Source: Torreya grandis
Taxonomy: Eukaryota > Streptophyta > Pinopsida > Cupressales > Taxaceae
Reading direction: 5' to 3'
Assembly (NCBI GenBank): GCA_037957365.1
Contig: JARHVA010000081.1
Span: 5,716,001-5,780,000, forward strand
Length of the DNA: 64,000 nucleotides
The position numbers and the translations under genes were made by a program. The notes beneath the pieces are model-generated. The model searched no databases. It saw only the letters and a program-made list of their open reading frames with translations, and had not been told where the DNA came from. Every line of letters begins with the position of its first letter. The stretch's first letter is position 1. This document shows positions 46,848 through 58,793 of this stretch, in pieces.

Positions 46848-47031
46848 GAACTACCTTCTACTTCTTATAAAAATAAAGATTCAATAGGAATAGACCTTAT
46901 CCTCAAAATAAATTTTCACCTCCTAGTCATCCTATTGTTTTGGTCCATGCTATTATCCCCATTAGCCAAATCCTTTTGTCCAAATGGTTGTCAAGAATTA
47001 AGGGTTTATTCTATTTAATAGGGGTAGTCCC

Positions 47032-48420
47032 TTGAATTTGGCCCAATATGATGACATCCCTGTGTCTACCCTAAATAGTATCCCTTTCTTTTTTGGAGAA
47101 TGGGATAAAACTACTACTATTGAGCATATCAAAGATGTTTCCAACCTATGTTCTATTCACCATGTTACTCAAGATAATGTAGCTATTAGACTAATTATTG
47201 CTTCCCTCAAGGGAAAAGCATTGAAATGGTATAATAATCTTCCTTTGACCTCCATTTCTATTTGGGATGAGTTAGGTACAACCTTAGTAAGGTAATTTAA
47301 AGACAAGTCTGATCATCTAGCTTTGGTTGAATAATTGACTACCATACAAAGGTACCCCCATGAGTTCATATTTGATTTTAACTTTATATTCCAAAATACA
47401 TGAACTAGGATCCTTGCATTGGTTAGACCATCTCCAGAATATGTGTTTTTATATTATTTAAAGGCCTTCAATTTTGATACTATGTCATGATACAGTCCAT
47501 GGGTGGCAATACTTTTCCAAGTGCCTATGAACTTTAAATAAGAGTAGATAACAACTTGATACAAACTAGTAAGATTTTTCCAAGGCCTCTAATGCCTATA
47601 TTCCCAAAATTGAAACATGTTCCTCCCTTTCAATCTCTTCAAATCCCATTAATAGATCCTATTCCTTCTTTTCAAGCCTAAGTTGTATCCCTTTCTAATC
47701 AATCTAGTGAGATTGGAGATCTGAAAAGTATGCTACAAGCTTTTGGAAATGAAATCATTCAAATCAAGAGATAGAAGTACCAAGGTAGACCTTATTAGTA
47801 GCAAAAATAGAGAAATTATTAGTCCTTCAATAACCAAAGACCTCTTTATCAAGGTTGTAAGGACAATAGGTAACCTTACCAAAATCAAGGAGCCATAACC
47901 CAAACTAAGTCATATGCAACCCTTGATCCTAATGTAAATTTTAGTTTAAAAGCTATTGTTCCTCAAAATAACTTGATGTAAGATTCAAGTTGGTAGCCTT
48001 TTATTCCAAATGACATCCAAAACCAAGCCTTGGTATCAAAAGATATTACTATGTCATAAATGGCATAGGAAGATTTATCTTTTCAAGGTGATCAGTATCA
48101 AGAGATGAATATGACATCCTAGGGATAAGATCAATAAGTTTTAGGGTAGCCTCATGCTATCAATGTTAATTAGCAATTGGATGATCACATTGCATTCAAT
48201 CAAGTTGGTGAAACTAGCAACACAAATGGTCAAGTTGTAACTTTGGCTCTAGCTAAAAGAAGAGCAGTTGAGGAAGTTCAAGATGTGAGAAATACTTATA
48301 GTTTTCCTAAAATTTTTCCCAAAAATGTCGAGGATCAACTTGATACTCCTATAACACAAAATAACTATAATACAGAGGCTAAGAAGGTCCCTCAAATAAC
48401 TCTAGTCCATAATTAGCCAA
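47032..48420 (+). pseudogene. gag: gypsy E gag
   Basis: The frame enters with PLNLAQYDDIPVSTLNSIPFFF, where Tat gag has NLxxxxDLP...LxxLPxFxG. Next come the retrotransposon gag blocks VAIRLIIASLKGKALKWYNNLP, SIWDELGTTLV-stop-FKDKSDHL and LTTIQRYPHEFIFDFN. The remainder to 48420 is frameshifted and stop-ridden, ending with a more open stretch (48177-48416, EEVQDVRNTYSFPKIFP). No ATG is evident at the start; the true N-terminus may lie upstream in the leader. Confidence 0.82.
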
Positions 48421-48638
48421 TAATTTAAAAGATGCAACCAATGGCTAGTGGAGATTAATTCAGCATAATAGATCAAATGAAAGAATCAAATGTTATATTT
48501 ATTATGTGGGATTCCTCACTTTTCCTCATTCAAGATATTTCAAATCTTAAGGAATCTAAAGAACTAGTTGAGAAACAAGGGGTTGTCTTGGCTAATTCAG
48601 ACCAAGAAATCAAGCAACCTGATCAGTAGGTACATAAC

Positions 48639-48890
48639 ATGACAAAGGTAGACAAAACCAATGTAAAATCAAATAAAATCCCTCCATTTTATCTCTCTTT
48701 TATAGTAGGTGACTTTTTAGTCCATAATTATATTGTAAATAGTGGAGCTAGTAGCACTGTCATGCCCAAGCAAATTGTAGACAAGCTTGGTCTTATCTAT
48801 GAACCAAATACTAAAGGAGTATTAAAATTGGATGGGTCACCAACAAAGATAGTAGGTGGATCTAAAGTTTACATTACATTCTTTCTCTAA
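48639..48890 (+). pseudogene. gypsy E aspartic protease
   Basis: IPPFYLSFIVGDFLVHNYIV leads into NSGASSTVMPKQIVDKLGL. The block aligns with the DSGASSNVMP active site of gypsy proteases, but the catalytic Asp is Asn, one G-to-A change, so it should be inactive. Downstream LDGSPTKIVGGSKVYI is the flap-side region. It ends at a stop at 48888. Confidence 0.85.
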
Positions 48891-49269
48891 TGTTACCATT
48901 CAACAAGATGTAATAGTAGTGGACTTGCCTCCCTATTTTTCCATGTGTCTGTCAAGGGACTTTGCTTCAAAGATTGGAAGATATTTATCAGTTGATTGGA
49001 CATATTTAATATAGAGAAATAGGTATGGTACTAAATTAATAATACATTTTGAACCTATTGAAATATTTCATTTAGAGCCATATATACCAAGTATGGGGAA
49101 TACTCATTATGTTATCTCAGACAAGGTACTAGAAAATAGTGAGGTAAAAATTAAATCACCTCTAGATGGAGTTCTATATCTTTTCCTTGATGAATGGGCC
49201 TCTGATTTACATGGTCATGAGCCATAAAATTTAATATAGGAATAAGGGCTTGGTGTCTATTTCTTTCAT

Positions 49270-49930
49270 GAAAATTATACACCAATTCTAGCTTTGATAA
49301 AGGATGAGCAACCTAGTGATGGCCTATGGCAACTATACTTTGATGGATCAAAGAAAAAACATGGCACTGGGGCTGGAATGATGTTAATTTCTCTATCCAA
49401 TCAAAGATATTTCTCTTCTCTCAAGTTTTATTTTGGTTGTTCTAATAATATTACTGAATATGAAACACTAGTGCATGGTTTGTAATGGGTAAGAAAGATG
49501 AAAGTCAATACATTACAAGTGTTTGGTGATAGTGAACTAGTAGTTCACCAAGTAAGAGGCCTTAATGTATGTAATAAACCACTACTTAGGTCATATAAGC
49601 ATATAGTATGGGACTTACGTGAATACTTTCAAGATTTTAATATTTATGCCATATTAAGAAATAAAACAAGCAAGTAGATAGGTTGGCTTCCATTGGGTCA
49701 CAATTCAGTATCCTAGATGAAATAAAGATTGAAAAGGTTCAATCACACATCAAGGTGATTGTAAGGTCTTCTATGCTAGATAACCATGAAAATTGGCAAG
49801 TTTTTGAAGATGATAATTAGATTGTCAGGGTATTACAAGAGGAAGCTAAATTTTCATCAAGGAACCAATACAAGTTCTCATAGTAGTATGGTGACCAGAT
49901 TGTGTAGTTGAAGAAAAATAAGTTGCCTAA
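49270..49930 (+). pseudogene. Archaeal/plant-type RNase H domain, upstream of RT in gypsy E
   Basis: The sequence shows WQLYFDGSKKKHGTGAGMML (first Asp), CSNNITEYETLVHGL (Glu), then after a TAA, LQVFGDSELVVHQVRGLNVC (Asp), and after a one-base frameshift near 49660, NKQVDRLASIGSQFSILDE (last Asp). All four catalytic acids of a D-E-D-D RNase H are present in order. The NNITEYETL and GDSELVVHQV blocks are typical of the additional aRNH of Tat elements. It lies between protease (ends 48890) and RT (starts about 49994), whereas Tat elements normally carry aRNH after RT and its own RNase H. The role would be to remove RNA from RNA/DNA hybrids. Confidence 0.88.
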
Positions 49931-49993
49931 AGTTTGGTCACCCTTGAAAACATATTCATCATATATGATGAATTGATAAAATAAAAATTTTAT

Positions 49994-51590
49994 TTGTCAA
50001 CCAAGGAAGAACACTATACAAAGGTGGATATTTCAAATGGTAAGAGTTTAAAGTTGGGTAAAGTTTGCACCTCTTTAGAAAAGGAAATTTTTATTAAGTT
50101 ATGTTCAAGTTTTGAAAATGTCTTTGTATGGTATTATAATGAACTGAAAGGATTTGATCCAAGTTTATTTCAAAATACCATTGAGTTAGAAGATGAGACT
50201 AGGCCAATCAGACAAAGTCAAAGGCCTATTAACCCAAAGCTTGAACATTTGATGAGAGATGAGCTACATAAGCTCATTGAGTCAACTATAATATTTCTAA
50301 TTAAGCACTCAACTTGGGTGGAAAACGTTTTTCTAGTATGGAAAAAGAATGGTGAAATAAGACTATGTGTTAACATCTGTGGCTTGAACAAGTATTCTCT
50401 TAAATACTGCTATCCATTGTCATCAATGAAGTAAATTATATAGCTAGTTATAGGATCAAAAAGGTTCTCCTTCTTGGATGGATATAGTGGTTATAACTAG
50501 ATTTTTGTCAAAGAATAAAACCAATTCAAAATATCCTTCACCATAATGTGGGGGACATTTTCATATAGAAAGATGCCATTTGGTTTATCTAATGCTAGAG
50601 CAACTTTTAAGAAATCCATGGATATGGAATTCCAAGGTCTCCTTAACAAGTTTATACTTGTTTATTTGGATGAAATAATAATATTATATGATAGTATAGC
50701 TAAGCACATGATTCATCTCAAGCAAGTATTTGAAAAATGTAGATAGTTTGGGATATCTCTAAATCCTAAAAAGTGTGTTTTCTCGGTTCATTAAGTTAAG
50801 CTTCTTGTACATGTGATTTTTGATCATGTTATGAATATAGATCCTGATAGAATATATGTGATTATTGTACTTTCCTTTTATAAGCATAATAAATCCTTGC
50901 AAAGCTTCTTAGGCAAGATCAATTTCATAGGAAGATACATTTTAGAGTTTGCTATTTAAGCTAGACCACTCATGACCATGTTAAAGAAGGCTCAGAGTTT
51001 CATCTAGTCCAAATAAGGAGTAAAAATATTTGAAGAGATCAATAAATCTATATCCAGTGCACCTACACTTTTAAACCTTGATTTCACAAAGGATTTCTTC
51101 TTGTATACCTATGCTAACATTGACACTATTTCAGGGATTCTCATGCAATAGAATAAAGATACCTTAAAGCAGCCAATAGCCTTCTTCAATCAAGGATTAA
51201 AATAATATGAATCAAGTATTATTTTGTTGTGAAGCATGTGATTTTAGTTATAATATCTAAAAAAAATAGATACTTATTGTCTAATAGTAATATACATTTG
51301 ATGGTTGCACATCCAAGTGTCAAGGATTTCCTCTTGAACAAGGATATATATGACAAGAGAACTGGTTGGATAACCAAAGTATTGAAATATGATGTTGAGA
51401 TAAGGTTTAAAAATCTAGTTAGAGGCAAATGACTTTTCAAAAATCTAGCCCAAGATTTACAAGAGGCCAATGGGGTGGTTATGGTGTCAAATGATGAATA
51501 AGTTTCCACTGACCACACTCCATCTTCCAACTGGTTCCAAGATATGGTAAGACACTTAAAAGATGGTATTTATCCCTATCATATAACCCC
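49994..51590 (+). pseudogene. gypsy E reverse transcriptase and following RNase H
   Basis: RT blocks in order: DETRPIRQSQRPINPKLEHL; VWKKNGEIRLCVNICGLNKY, where the family has RVCVDYRDLN; FSFLDGYSGYN; GTFSYRKMPFGLSNARATF; then ILVYLDEIIILY, where the catalytic YLDD has become YLDE. GISLNPKKCVFSV and DPDRI follow, then FLGKINFIGRYI. The connection/RNase H part shows LDFTKDFFLYTYANIDTISG, QPIAFFNQGLK-stop-YES and, further on, the usual tail (WITKVLKYDVEIRFKNLVRG). The frame stops at 51592, where the LTR of element F begins. Integrase resumes at 61689. Confidence 0.92.
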
Positions 51591-51592
51591 TT

Positions 51593-54500
51593 TGTTGGAG
51601 AGTTATCAATGATGTCATAGTGATGTCATGAAGGTGTCCTAGTGAGTGGATGAAGTGATTTGATATCCTAAGTGACAATGACAAAGTGTGCAATGTGCTT
51701 ATCTTAGTATGCTTGAAGTTGGCTTGGTTGATCTTTAATTTTGACATGGTTAGAGATGGTTAGGGATGAGTATGGTGATTAAAAAATGTGAAATGGGTCA
51801 TATTATAAAATTTTACATCTTTGAGTGCTTATGTGCATGAGTTGAATTCATCTAATAGTCCATTTCTTTCATCTAGACATGTTGGGTCTAGTGGCAAAAA
51901 ATATGAGTAGGCAGTTTGTTGACATCACCATTACCACGTGTAGATGAGTCAAGGGGAGCTGGTAATATGGTTTTGATCAAATTAGTCCCAAGTTACTATG
52001 ATTTAAATATTAGGTCATGCAACTATGCAAAATCAAAGATATGTGGGTGCAAATTTGGGCTCTCAAGCATTTTGATAGGGTTTTCCCATACTTAGCCAAA
52101 TTTGCATGAGGCAAGAAAGAGCTAAGTAGGCATTTTGATAATGGCATATCTCACATGTGTGGATGTTTTAGGAGAAGGTTATCATATGGGTTTGTTTAAT
52201 TTTATTCCTAGTTTATTTTTTCTAATTTTTAAGTCATGTAATGAGGTGCATCAAAATTTATACATGTGCAAAATTGGCCTTCCAGATAGTTCTTGACATG
52301 GCTCTATGAGAGAAAAATTTGAGTGAGCATTTGTAATAAGGTTATATCTCACATGTGTGAAGGTTTGAGGATTAGTTTGAAACATGGTTGGATTATCCTA
52401 TTTGAGGAGATCATATTTTCCAATTTTTATATCATGCAAGTGTGTGAGGTAAAAGATATGTTGGTCCAAATTTGGCATTCTAGGTAGATACGTAAAGTTT
52501 CCTATACTTAGTCATTTTTGAGAAAGGATAAAGACCAGGACAAAATGGAGATCTTAAGGATCATAGGGGATCATATAGATTTATCTAATGGTATAAATAT
52601 CTTAATAAAGACCTATCTGGTCTATAGAGATCTATGGTGCATACAAGTTCCTACCTCTAGATCTATTGTCCGTAGCAAGTCAAAGAGGTCAAAGTGTTAG
52701 AAGTTTAACACTGAGTAGAGATAAAGATAGAGATTCTTATAGGATCAGTATTTATCATATGTTTTTACTAATAGAGATAAATGGTGTGAAATAAAGTCAA
52801 TAGGTCAAAGTAATAGCTATTTAGCATGACTAAAGTAAGGACAATCTCAAAGAGATCAAATGAGCATATGCAATCAAAATTTCTAGATTGTACAAGATGA
52901 GGTCAACATGTTCAAGATTTAACATTTGGGAATTGGTGATATATGGATTAAAGATCAAATGAGATTGATGGTGAATGATCAATCTGAAGTAGCGAGGACA
53001 TGAGATGCAAGCATGGTGTTCTATGTTTAACTATGATCATTTGCATTTGAAATTTTGAATTTAACAAAGGAAAAACCAATCTACGGTTTTTGGACCATAA
53101 ATTTTGATATAGGTAGAATTAGAACATATAGTTGAAATTAAATTTTTAGAGGAATCCAAGGCACATCTAAAAATATAAATTTTAAGGTATAATTATGTAT
53201 ACAGTCAAAGTTCTAAAGGTTCAAAGTTAATTATGTGTTCGTGCATATTCTACAAGTAACCCAGGAAGGTTATTTGAGTTTTTATTGTTATTATTATCAT
53301 GTTTAATGTTGAATTAGATATTATATAATGTTGTATAATACATAATGATGATCTATGTGAATTTTGGAGGTGTTATCAATCTATCTTAAGTATGAATAAT
53401 GGTTAATAAGTTGACTATGTATTCATTCATGGTTTCCTTATGAACAAGGATACTGTTTGAGTTGATTAAGCTTGAATAGAAGAGTGAAATGATGAATATA
53501 AGAATTTGAGGATGAATAAGGTGTCATGTAGAGTGGAAATATTCATTTTTAAAGTGTTCCTATGTTATTAATTTGATCAAATAAGTTTCAAAGAGCTAAA
53601 TGAGTCTCCATAGGACCTAAAAGTGACTTAGGCCTATTTGAAAGTGGATTATGCTTAAGTGTAACCCATGTGAGATGAATTAAGGGTGAAGGCATGTATT
53701 ATGGAAAAAATGAAAATATTTTGATCTTATTAGTTCATGATTTATCTATAAATGGTGAAACCAAATGTGTTAGTTTCTAGGCATGTGGAAGGCTTGTGCA
53801 AGGTATGTGTGAGAGTTGTGGAGTGAAGGAGAGGTAGAGTGCCCAGTTGATGAATTGATGTGAAGATTAGATTGATGAATATGTGTATGACCTCTATGTC
53901 ATATTTATAATGTTATAAAAGTGATCTTACAGTTGGAGATATGTGAAGAAGTTTAAGTGTGTATATGGGGATAGTTTGAGTGAGGAAGGAGAGAGATTAT
54001 GAAATGATTATGTGCGAGGCTTGTATAAGATAAGGAGAGAGATTATATAGATGTTAGATAAAAAAGATCCATCTTCAAGTTTTGAATACATCAGTTCTAA
54101 GGTGAATGTGTTCACTTGAAGGAGGTTCTAAAGGACTTGATCTTCCTTAGGGGTAGTTATGTTGGATAGGTGTCCAGTGTATCCCTTAGGGATTTGTGAC
54201 ATGGATTAACAACCTCCCATGGGTACTTATCTATCATGTTTATCAGGTGTTAATAGGTTTATATTTTGTTTCAATGACAATCATGACTCCAACAAGTGGT
54301 ATCGGAGTCATGACCACGAATCAGAATCCCTTCAGGTAATGCTGAGTGGGAGATTGTTAGATAGGTGTCCAACATCTCCCTTAGGGATTTGTGACATGGA
54401 TTAAAATCCTCACATGGGTAATTATTTATAATTTATATTAGGTTTTAATAGGTTGATATTTTGGAATAATGTCAATCATAACTCCAACAAGTTGCTCCTT

Positions 54501-54842
54501 GTGAAACAAGTGTTTGACTAATTGCCTTTGGTCAAGAGGACATGATCAAGGTTTGTCGGTCCAAAGGAGTTGACCAAGATCTTATTTGTAATTTATCATA
54601 GGAAAATATTCCATGTGTAATAGGATTGAGAGTGGGTTTTATTCCCCATGAGGGTTTCCTATATAAACTATGTGTTATGTATTTGATCTTACATATGCAT
54701 TGAATGAATGAGTTCTCTTATTAATGTTGCTTGATCAAGATTGATATATGATGATTGTTTAATAGTTTTAAAGGACCAAAATTATAATTGAAATATATGG
54801 GCTCATTTATTTACCCCCCTCTTAGTGATTATACCTATAAAA
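51593..54842 (+). repeat. 5' LTR of element F, containing TRIM 2
   Basis: It begins TGTTGGAGAG and ends next to CCTATAAAA, the mutated counterpart of CCTCTAACA. Without the 330-bp TRIM and its duplicated pentamer it is about 2.9 kb, matching the 3' LTR. Confidence 0.88.
54160..54489 (+). mobile_element. TRIM 2 in the 5' LTR of element F
   Basis: Two 135-bp direct repeats (54160-54294 and 54355-54489) both start TGTT(G/A)GATAGGTGTCCA and end CTCCAACA. They flank a 60-bp interior with PBS TGGTATCGGAGTCA (54297-54310) and a purine-rich end GAGTGGGAGAT. Flanking pentamers are AGTTA and AGTTG. The sister LTR (near 61333) and the solo LTR (near 42752) show the uninterrupted site GGTAGTTGCT, which confirms a later insertion. 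It is related in layout and sequence to TRIM 1 (GACATGG.TTAA..CCTC.CATGG). Confidence 0.95.
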
Positions 54843-54844
54843 AT

Positions 54845-54857
54845 TGGTATCAAAATA
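54845..54857 (+). other. Primer-binding site of element F
   Basis: TGGTATCAAAATA follows the 5' LTR by two bases. It is the tRNA-Met-type PBS with changes in its second half. Confidence 0.75.
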
Positions 54858-54899
54858 GGGCCTTTAGCAAAGGATTGATAACTTGAAGGTGATCCAAGG

Positions 54900-57280
54900 T
54901 ACACTATGGGTAGTCATCAAGGAGGTTTCTCTACTAAGCAAGCACTGATGTTCAATGGATCTAACTATTATTTTTGGATTGAAAGGATGAGGACATACAT
55001 TATGTCCCTAGGGTTTGATGTATAGCAATCTATTGTGGATGGTCATGTTGTTCCTACTACTCCGTCTAGTGTTGTAGACAAGAAGTTGTTTGAGAATAAT
55101 TCTAAGGCAATGAACATCATCACTTGTGGTCTTATAGAGACTGAGTTCACCAAGGTAATACATTGTAAATATGATAAAGATATATGGGACAAAATGCATA
55201 TCATTTATGAAGGATATTCAAAGGTCAAACTTACTAAGTTGTAGACTCATAAAAGGTAATTTGAAAGTCTCAAGATGAATGAAGAAGATTATATGGTATC
55301 CTTTCTGTAGAGAGTTGATGAGATTGTGAACATCATCAGAGGTTTTGGAGAGAACCTTGAAGAGGATACTATTTTTTGAAAGGTATTAAGGTCTCTATCC
55401 CCCAAGTTTGATCCAAAAGTATCTTCCATAGAAATAAGTCATGATCTTACTCAATTGAAGATGGGTCAATTACATGGCACACTTACTGCCTATGAGATGA
55501 GAAATAATGATGATATAATACCGAAGAAGGAAGAAACATTAAAGATAGAGATGAATCCAAAGAAGAAGTTCCAAGGTAAGAAAACCAAATAAGATGACAT
55601 TTTTTATATAGATGAGGATGGACTAATTTCTTTGATTTTAATAAAATTGAAAATAGGTTCAGGCAAGTATAAGGGTAAACTACCCCTCAAATGTCCTCAT
55701 AAGTATAATAATAAGGGTAAGACATTTTGATAATAAGTGTCCTCGTAAGTATAATAATTATTATGATGAATAAAATGATCAAGGTCATGATGATGGTAAG
55801 AGATTATTCAGGTCTGATAAAAGCAATAAGGGATTCAGAAGGTTTGACAACAAGAAGTATTTCAAGGACAAGAAGAGTCTCTACACCAAAGAAGATTGTA
55901 ATTCATTAGATGAGAGTGAAGTTAATGACTCAGAGTATGATCATGAATATGATGGTCTTGTTGAAGATGAATATTTTTTCATGGTTGAGGAAGGTAGTTT
56001 CTCACATCAAAAGGGGTTTACTTGTAGTAATTTATATGATGATGAAGATGAGGTGGACTGTGAGATTGAATTGATGAATGCTCTCAAATAATTGAAGATT
56101 GAAAATAAGATCAATAAAAAGATGATATATAAAATCAAAGAATATGAGGAACAATTTAGTGTATATGAGGCAAGAACAGATGAAGATATAGTCAAGCAAC
56201 TCAGTTGTCAATTGGAAGTTCTATCCACAAGTTTGAAATCTAAAGAAGATGAATGTTCAAGGTATGTAATTGAAAATGAGTCATTGAGATATAAGTTAGA
56301 GAAGGAATATATTAAGGTAAAGTAGTGATATTTGAAAAGAGATCAAGTGACGTATTTAATAATCTAAATGATCAAAATCATGCAAGTTATAAAATTGGTC
56401 TTAGATACAAAGACCCAGAGAATTATAACTCAGATAGGGAATGAAGGTGTTGGCAGAATGAAGATAAAAAAGATCAGAAAACAAAATGACATGAGATATG
56501 AAAGTTTAAATGGTTACTATTACACATGTAATAAATTTGGTAATATGGCTAGAGAATGCAAGAGATCTATTAGAAATGATTTTTTTTGGAACTATGATGT
56601 AGATAATCAGTCAAAATGTGTGAGCAAGTTTGAGTGCTTCAATTTTCATGATTTAGGACACTTTGTAAAACATTGTATAAACAAGGTAAAAGAAGATAAG
56701 TTTTCATCAAGGAGTATGGTTTGCTAAAATTATGAATAGAGAGGTCACATTTATAGATTCTATAAGTAGAGGCCTAAAAGTTAGAATAGGTTCAATTAGG
56801 ATCCAAGAGTACAAGGAAAAAAGCAAGTTAGCTCATGGAAACCAAAGGTGAGTCATGATAAGTTTTTTGGTCCAAGTAATCTTTTTGCTATGGTGAAGAA
56901 TGCTATAGAAGGAGAAGTGTGCTAAGGGATATCATTGTCTATTCATGTTGAGAAGGAAGAGACTAAGCGCAAGGTGAAGACTAAGGTACTAGTTGAGGCT
57001 AGTCCTAAGATGTGTATGGATACAAGTGAACATGATACCATTGTTGAGTATGTATTATACAAATAACATCAATTATCAATGCCTAGTGATGAGGTTCCTA
57101 ACTATAAGGTGGATTATTTAAATGAAAAGTTATGTCAAGATTCCATAGTTGTTCCATGTGTTGTCAATTATATCTTAGAAGAGGAGAGTAATAGAGAAAA
57201 GGAACCAATTAACATAGTTCAGACTAGGAATAATGAGAACAAAAACAATAAATCTTATAGATATAAGAGGATTTGAGTGG
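54900..57280 (+). pseudogene. gag: Element F gag with multiple zinc knuckles
   Basis: The N-terminal copia gag blocks are readable: KQALMFNGSNYYFWIERMRT (where the family has FxGxNYxxWxxxM), NIITCGLIETEFTKVIHCKY, KDIWDKMHIIYEGYSKVKLT, then LKMNEEDYMVSFL-stop-RVDEIV and VLRSLSPKFDPKVSSIEISH. After an acidic middle part come degenerate knuckles: CNKFGNMARECK (about 56529), CFNFHDLGHFVKHC (about 56636), and C-stop-NYE-stop-RGHIYRF (about 56725). A coiled-coil-like stretch lies at about 56092-56325. Reading continues with many stops to about 57276. No protease active site follows. Multiple knuckles are usual in this kind of plant copia gag. Confidence 0.82.
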
Positions 57281-58793
57281 TTATTGAGGAGATGTGGGCC
57301 ACTCCTTGCTTCAATTTATTCTAAAGAGCATTGTGGTGTAAAGGATGTCTCTATCTATGCTTCTAAAGAGACTCATTTCAGTGGATAAGCAAGTATTGTT
57401 GTGGTGTTCTTCAGGTGATCCTATAAGGTTATAAATGAGTGTTTTTAGTTAGATCAAGTATGTCCAAGTGGAAGAGATGTTGTGGTGATGTTAGGGTGAT
57501 GTCATAACTATATTTGATTAGTTTACAGGGTTAGATTAAAGGTGTTTAAGTGGCAAAAGAGGATTTGTGTTTTTTCAGGATGATATTTTTGCATATATGG
57601 TTTGTTGACCTCATTCTAGCATGTTATAGGTGGTTTTGTGGTCTGAAGGTATGTTGAAATCAAATTGGAGGTTATTATTTACTCTTGAGTTTCCTAGTTT
57701 GTGCTTAAGAGTTACATGTTCTAAAATGGGTTATAGGATGTATGGGTTCCCAAAGATGTGGAAGCTCAAAACTTGGTCCAAAAGTGTTTAATGGTTGTCT
57801 CTAGGTGTGTAATAAATTTTAGGAGTGTGTATTGACTAGAAGGTGTTATGCTGACCTTGTTTATTTTGATATTTTAGGGTTTTGGGGTCTGCTAGAAAAG
57901 TGGTTTGCCTTATGAATTGAGATAAAAGGATTATTAATAGATTTAATGGGCCAAATGGGTTATCAAATAAATATTCATATAGATATTAATTTTTGTATAT
58001 TTCAATTCATTTAAGTTTTTGTCTTGATGGAGGCTTAATTGACAAGTTGATTTGTTAAGGAAGTACTTTTCAAAGGATAAGCTCATTATTGAAAATTGGT
58101 ATGATTTATGGGGCATATGAGAGTGATCCATATATGAAGTTTTAGGTTTTGAATGTGTATCTACTAAACGTTATGGGCTTTGAAAGTTCCAAGTAGGGCT
58201 ATAAGAAGACTAAACAGGCCTAGTGGGAAGATGAGTGTATTTTATTTAGTTTCCAAAAAAATCAAGGTATGTATGTTTTAATGAGAGTTCTCAAGCTGGA
58301 TGAGAGCATGTGTCCTATTTTTTGAGTGGCATAAGGTTCTATTGGTGGTCCTTAAGGTGGTTTGAGAGAGAAGGATAGTGAACTTATATGGTGATTCTTC
58401 ATGGTATATGAAGATATGAAGATGATAAATAGGTGAAATGACTCATAAATATTAGGGGGATTCACTCTCATACTATTCTTGGTGAGTTTCATCATATTTA
58501 TTTATTTTTCATGTTCTTTCTTCATTTGTTGCAGTGCTTGGTTGAAGAGAGTGTTGACATGGAACAAGAGCAAGTTGTCAAGGCAAAAAGAGGTAGGCTT
58601 AAGATAAGGGGATTTTGTAATATCTTTATATGATGGTTTAATATTTTTGGTAGTATTTTAAGGTTTTTAGGATCAATTGTTTCCCACTTTGTCATTGTGT
58701 CAAAAGGGGAGAAAGTTTCTATTATGAGAATACTTGAAGAGAGAGAAGGTGAAGTAAATGATGTTTGCTGACATCAATGATAAAGGGGAAGAT
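57281..58793 (+). other. Element F interior after gag, no pol recognised
   Basis: About 1.5 kb where protease, integrase and RT should lie. I read all three plus frames for the usual motifs and found none; the length is too short for pol. It ends with the polypurine tract. Confidence 0.65.
58782..58793 (+). other. Polypurine tract of element F
   Basis: AAAGGGGAAGAT abuts the TG of the 3' LTR. It is the expected plus-strand primer site. Confidence 0.8.
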
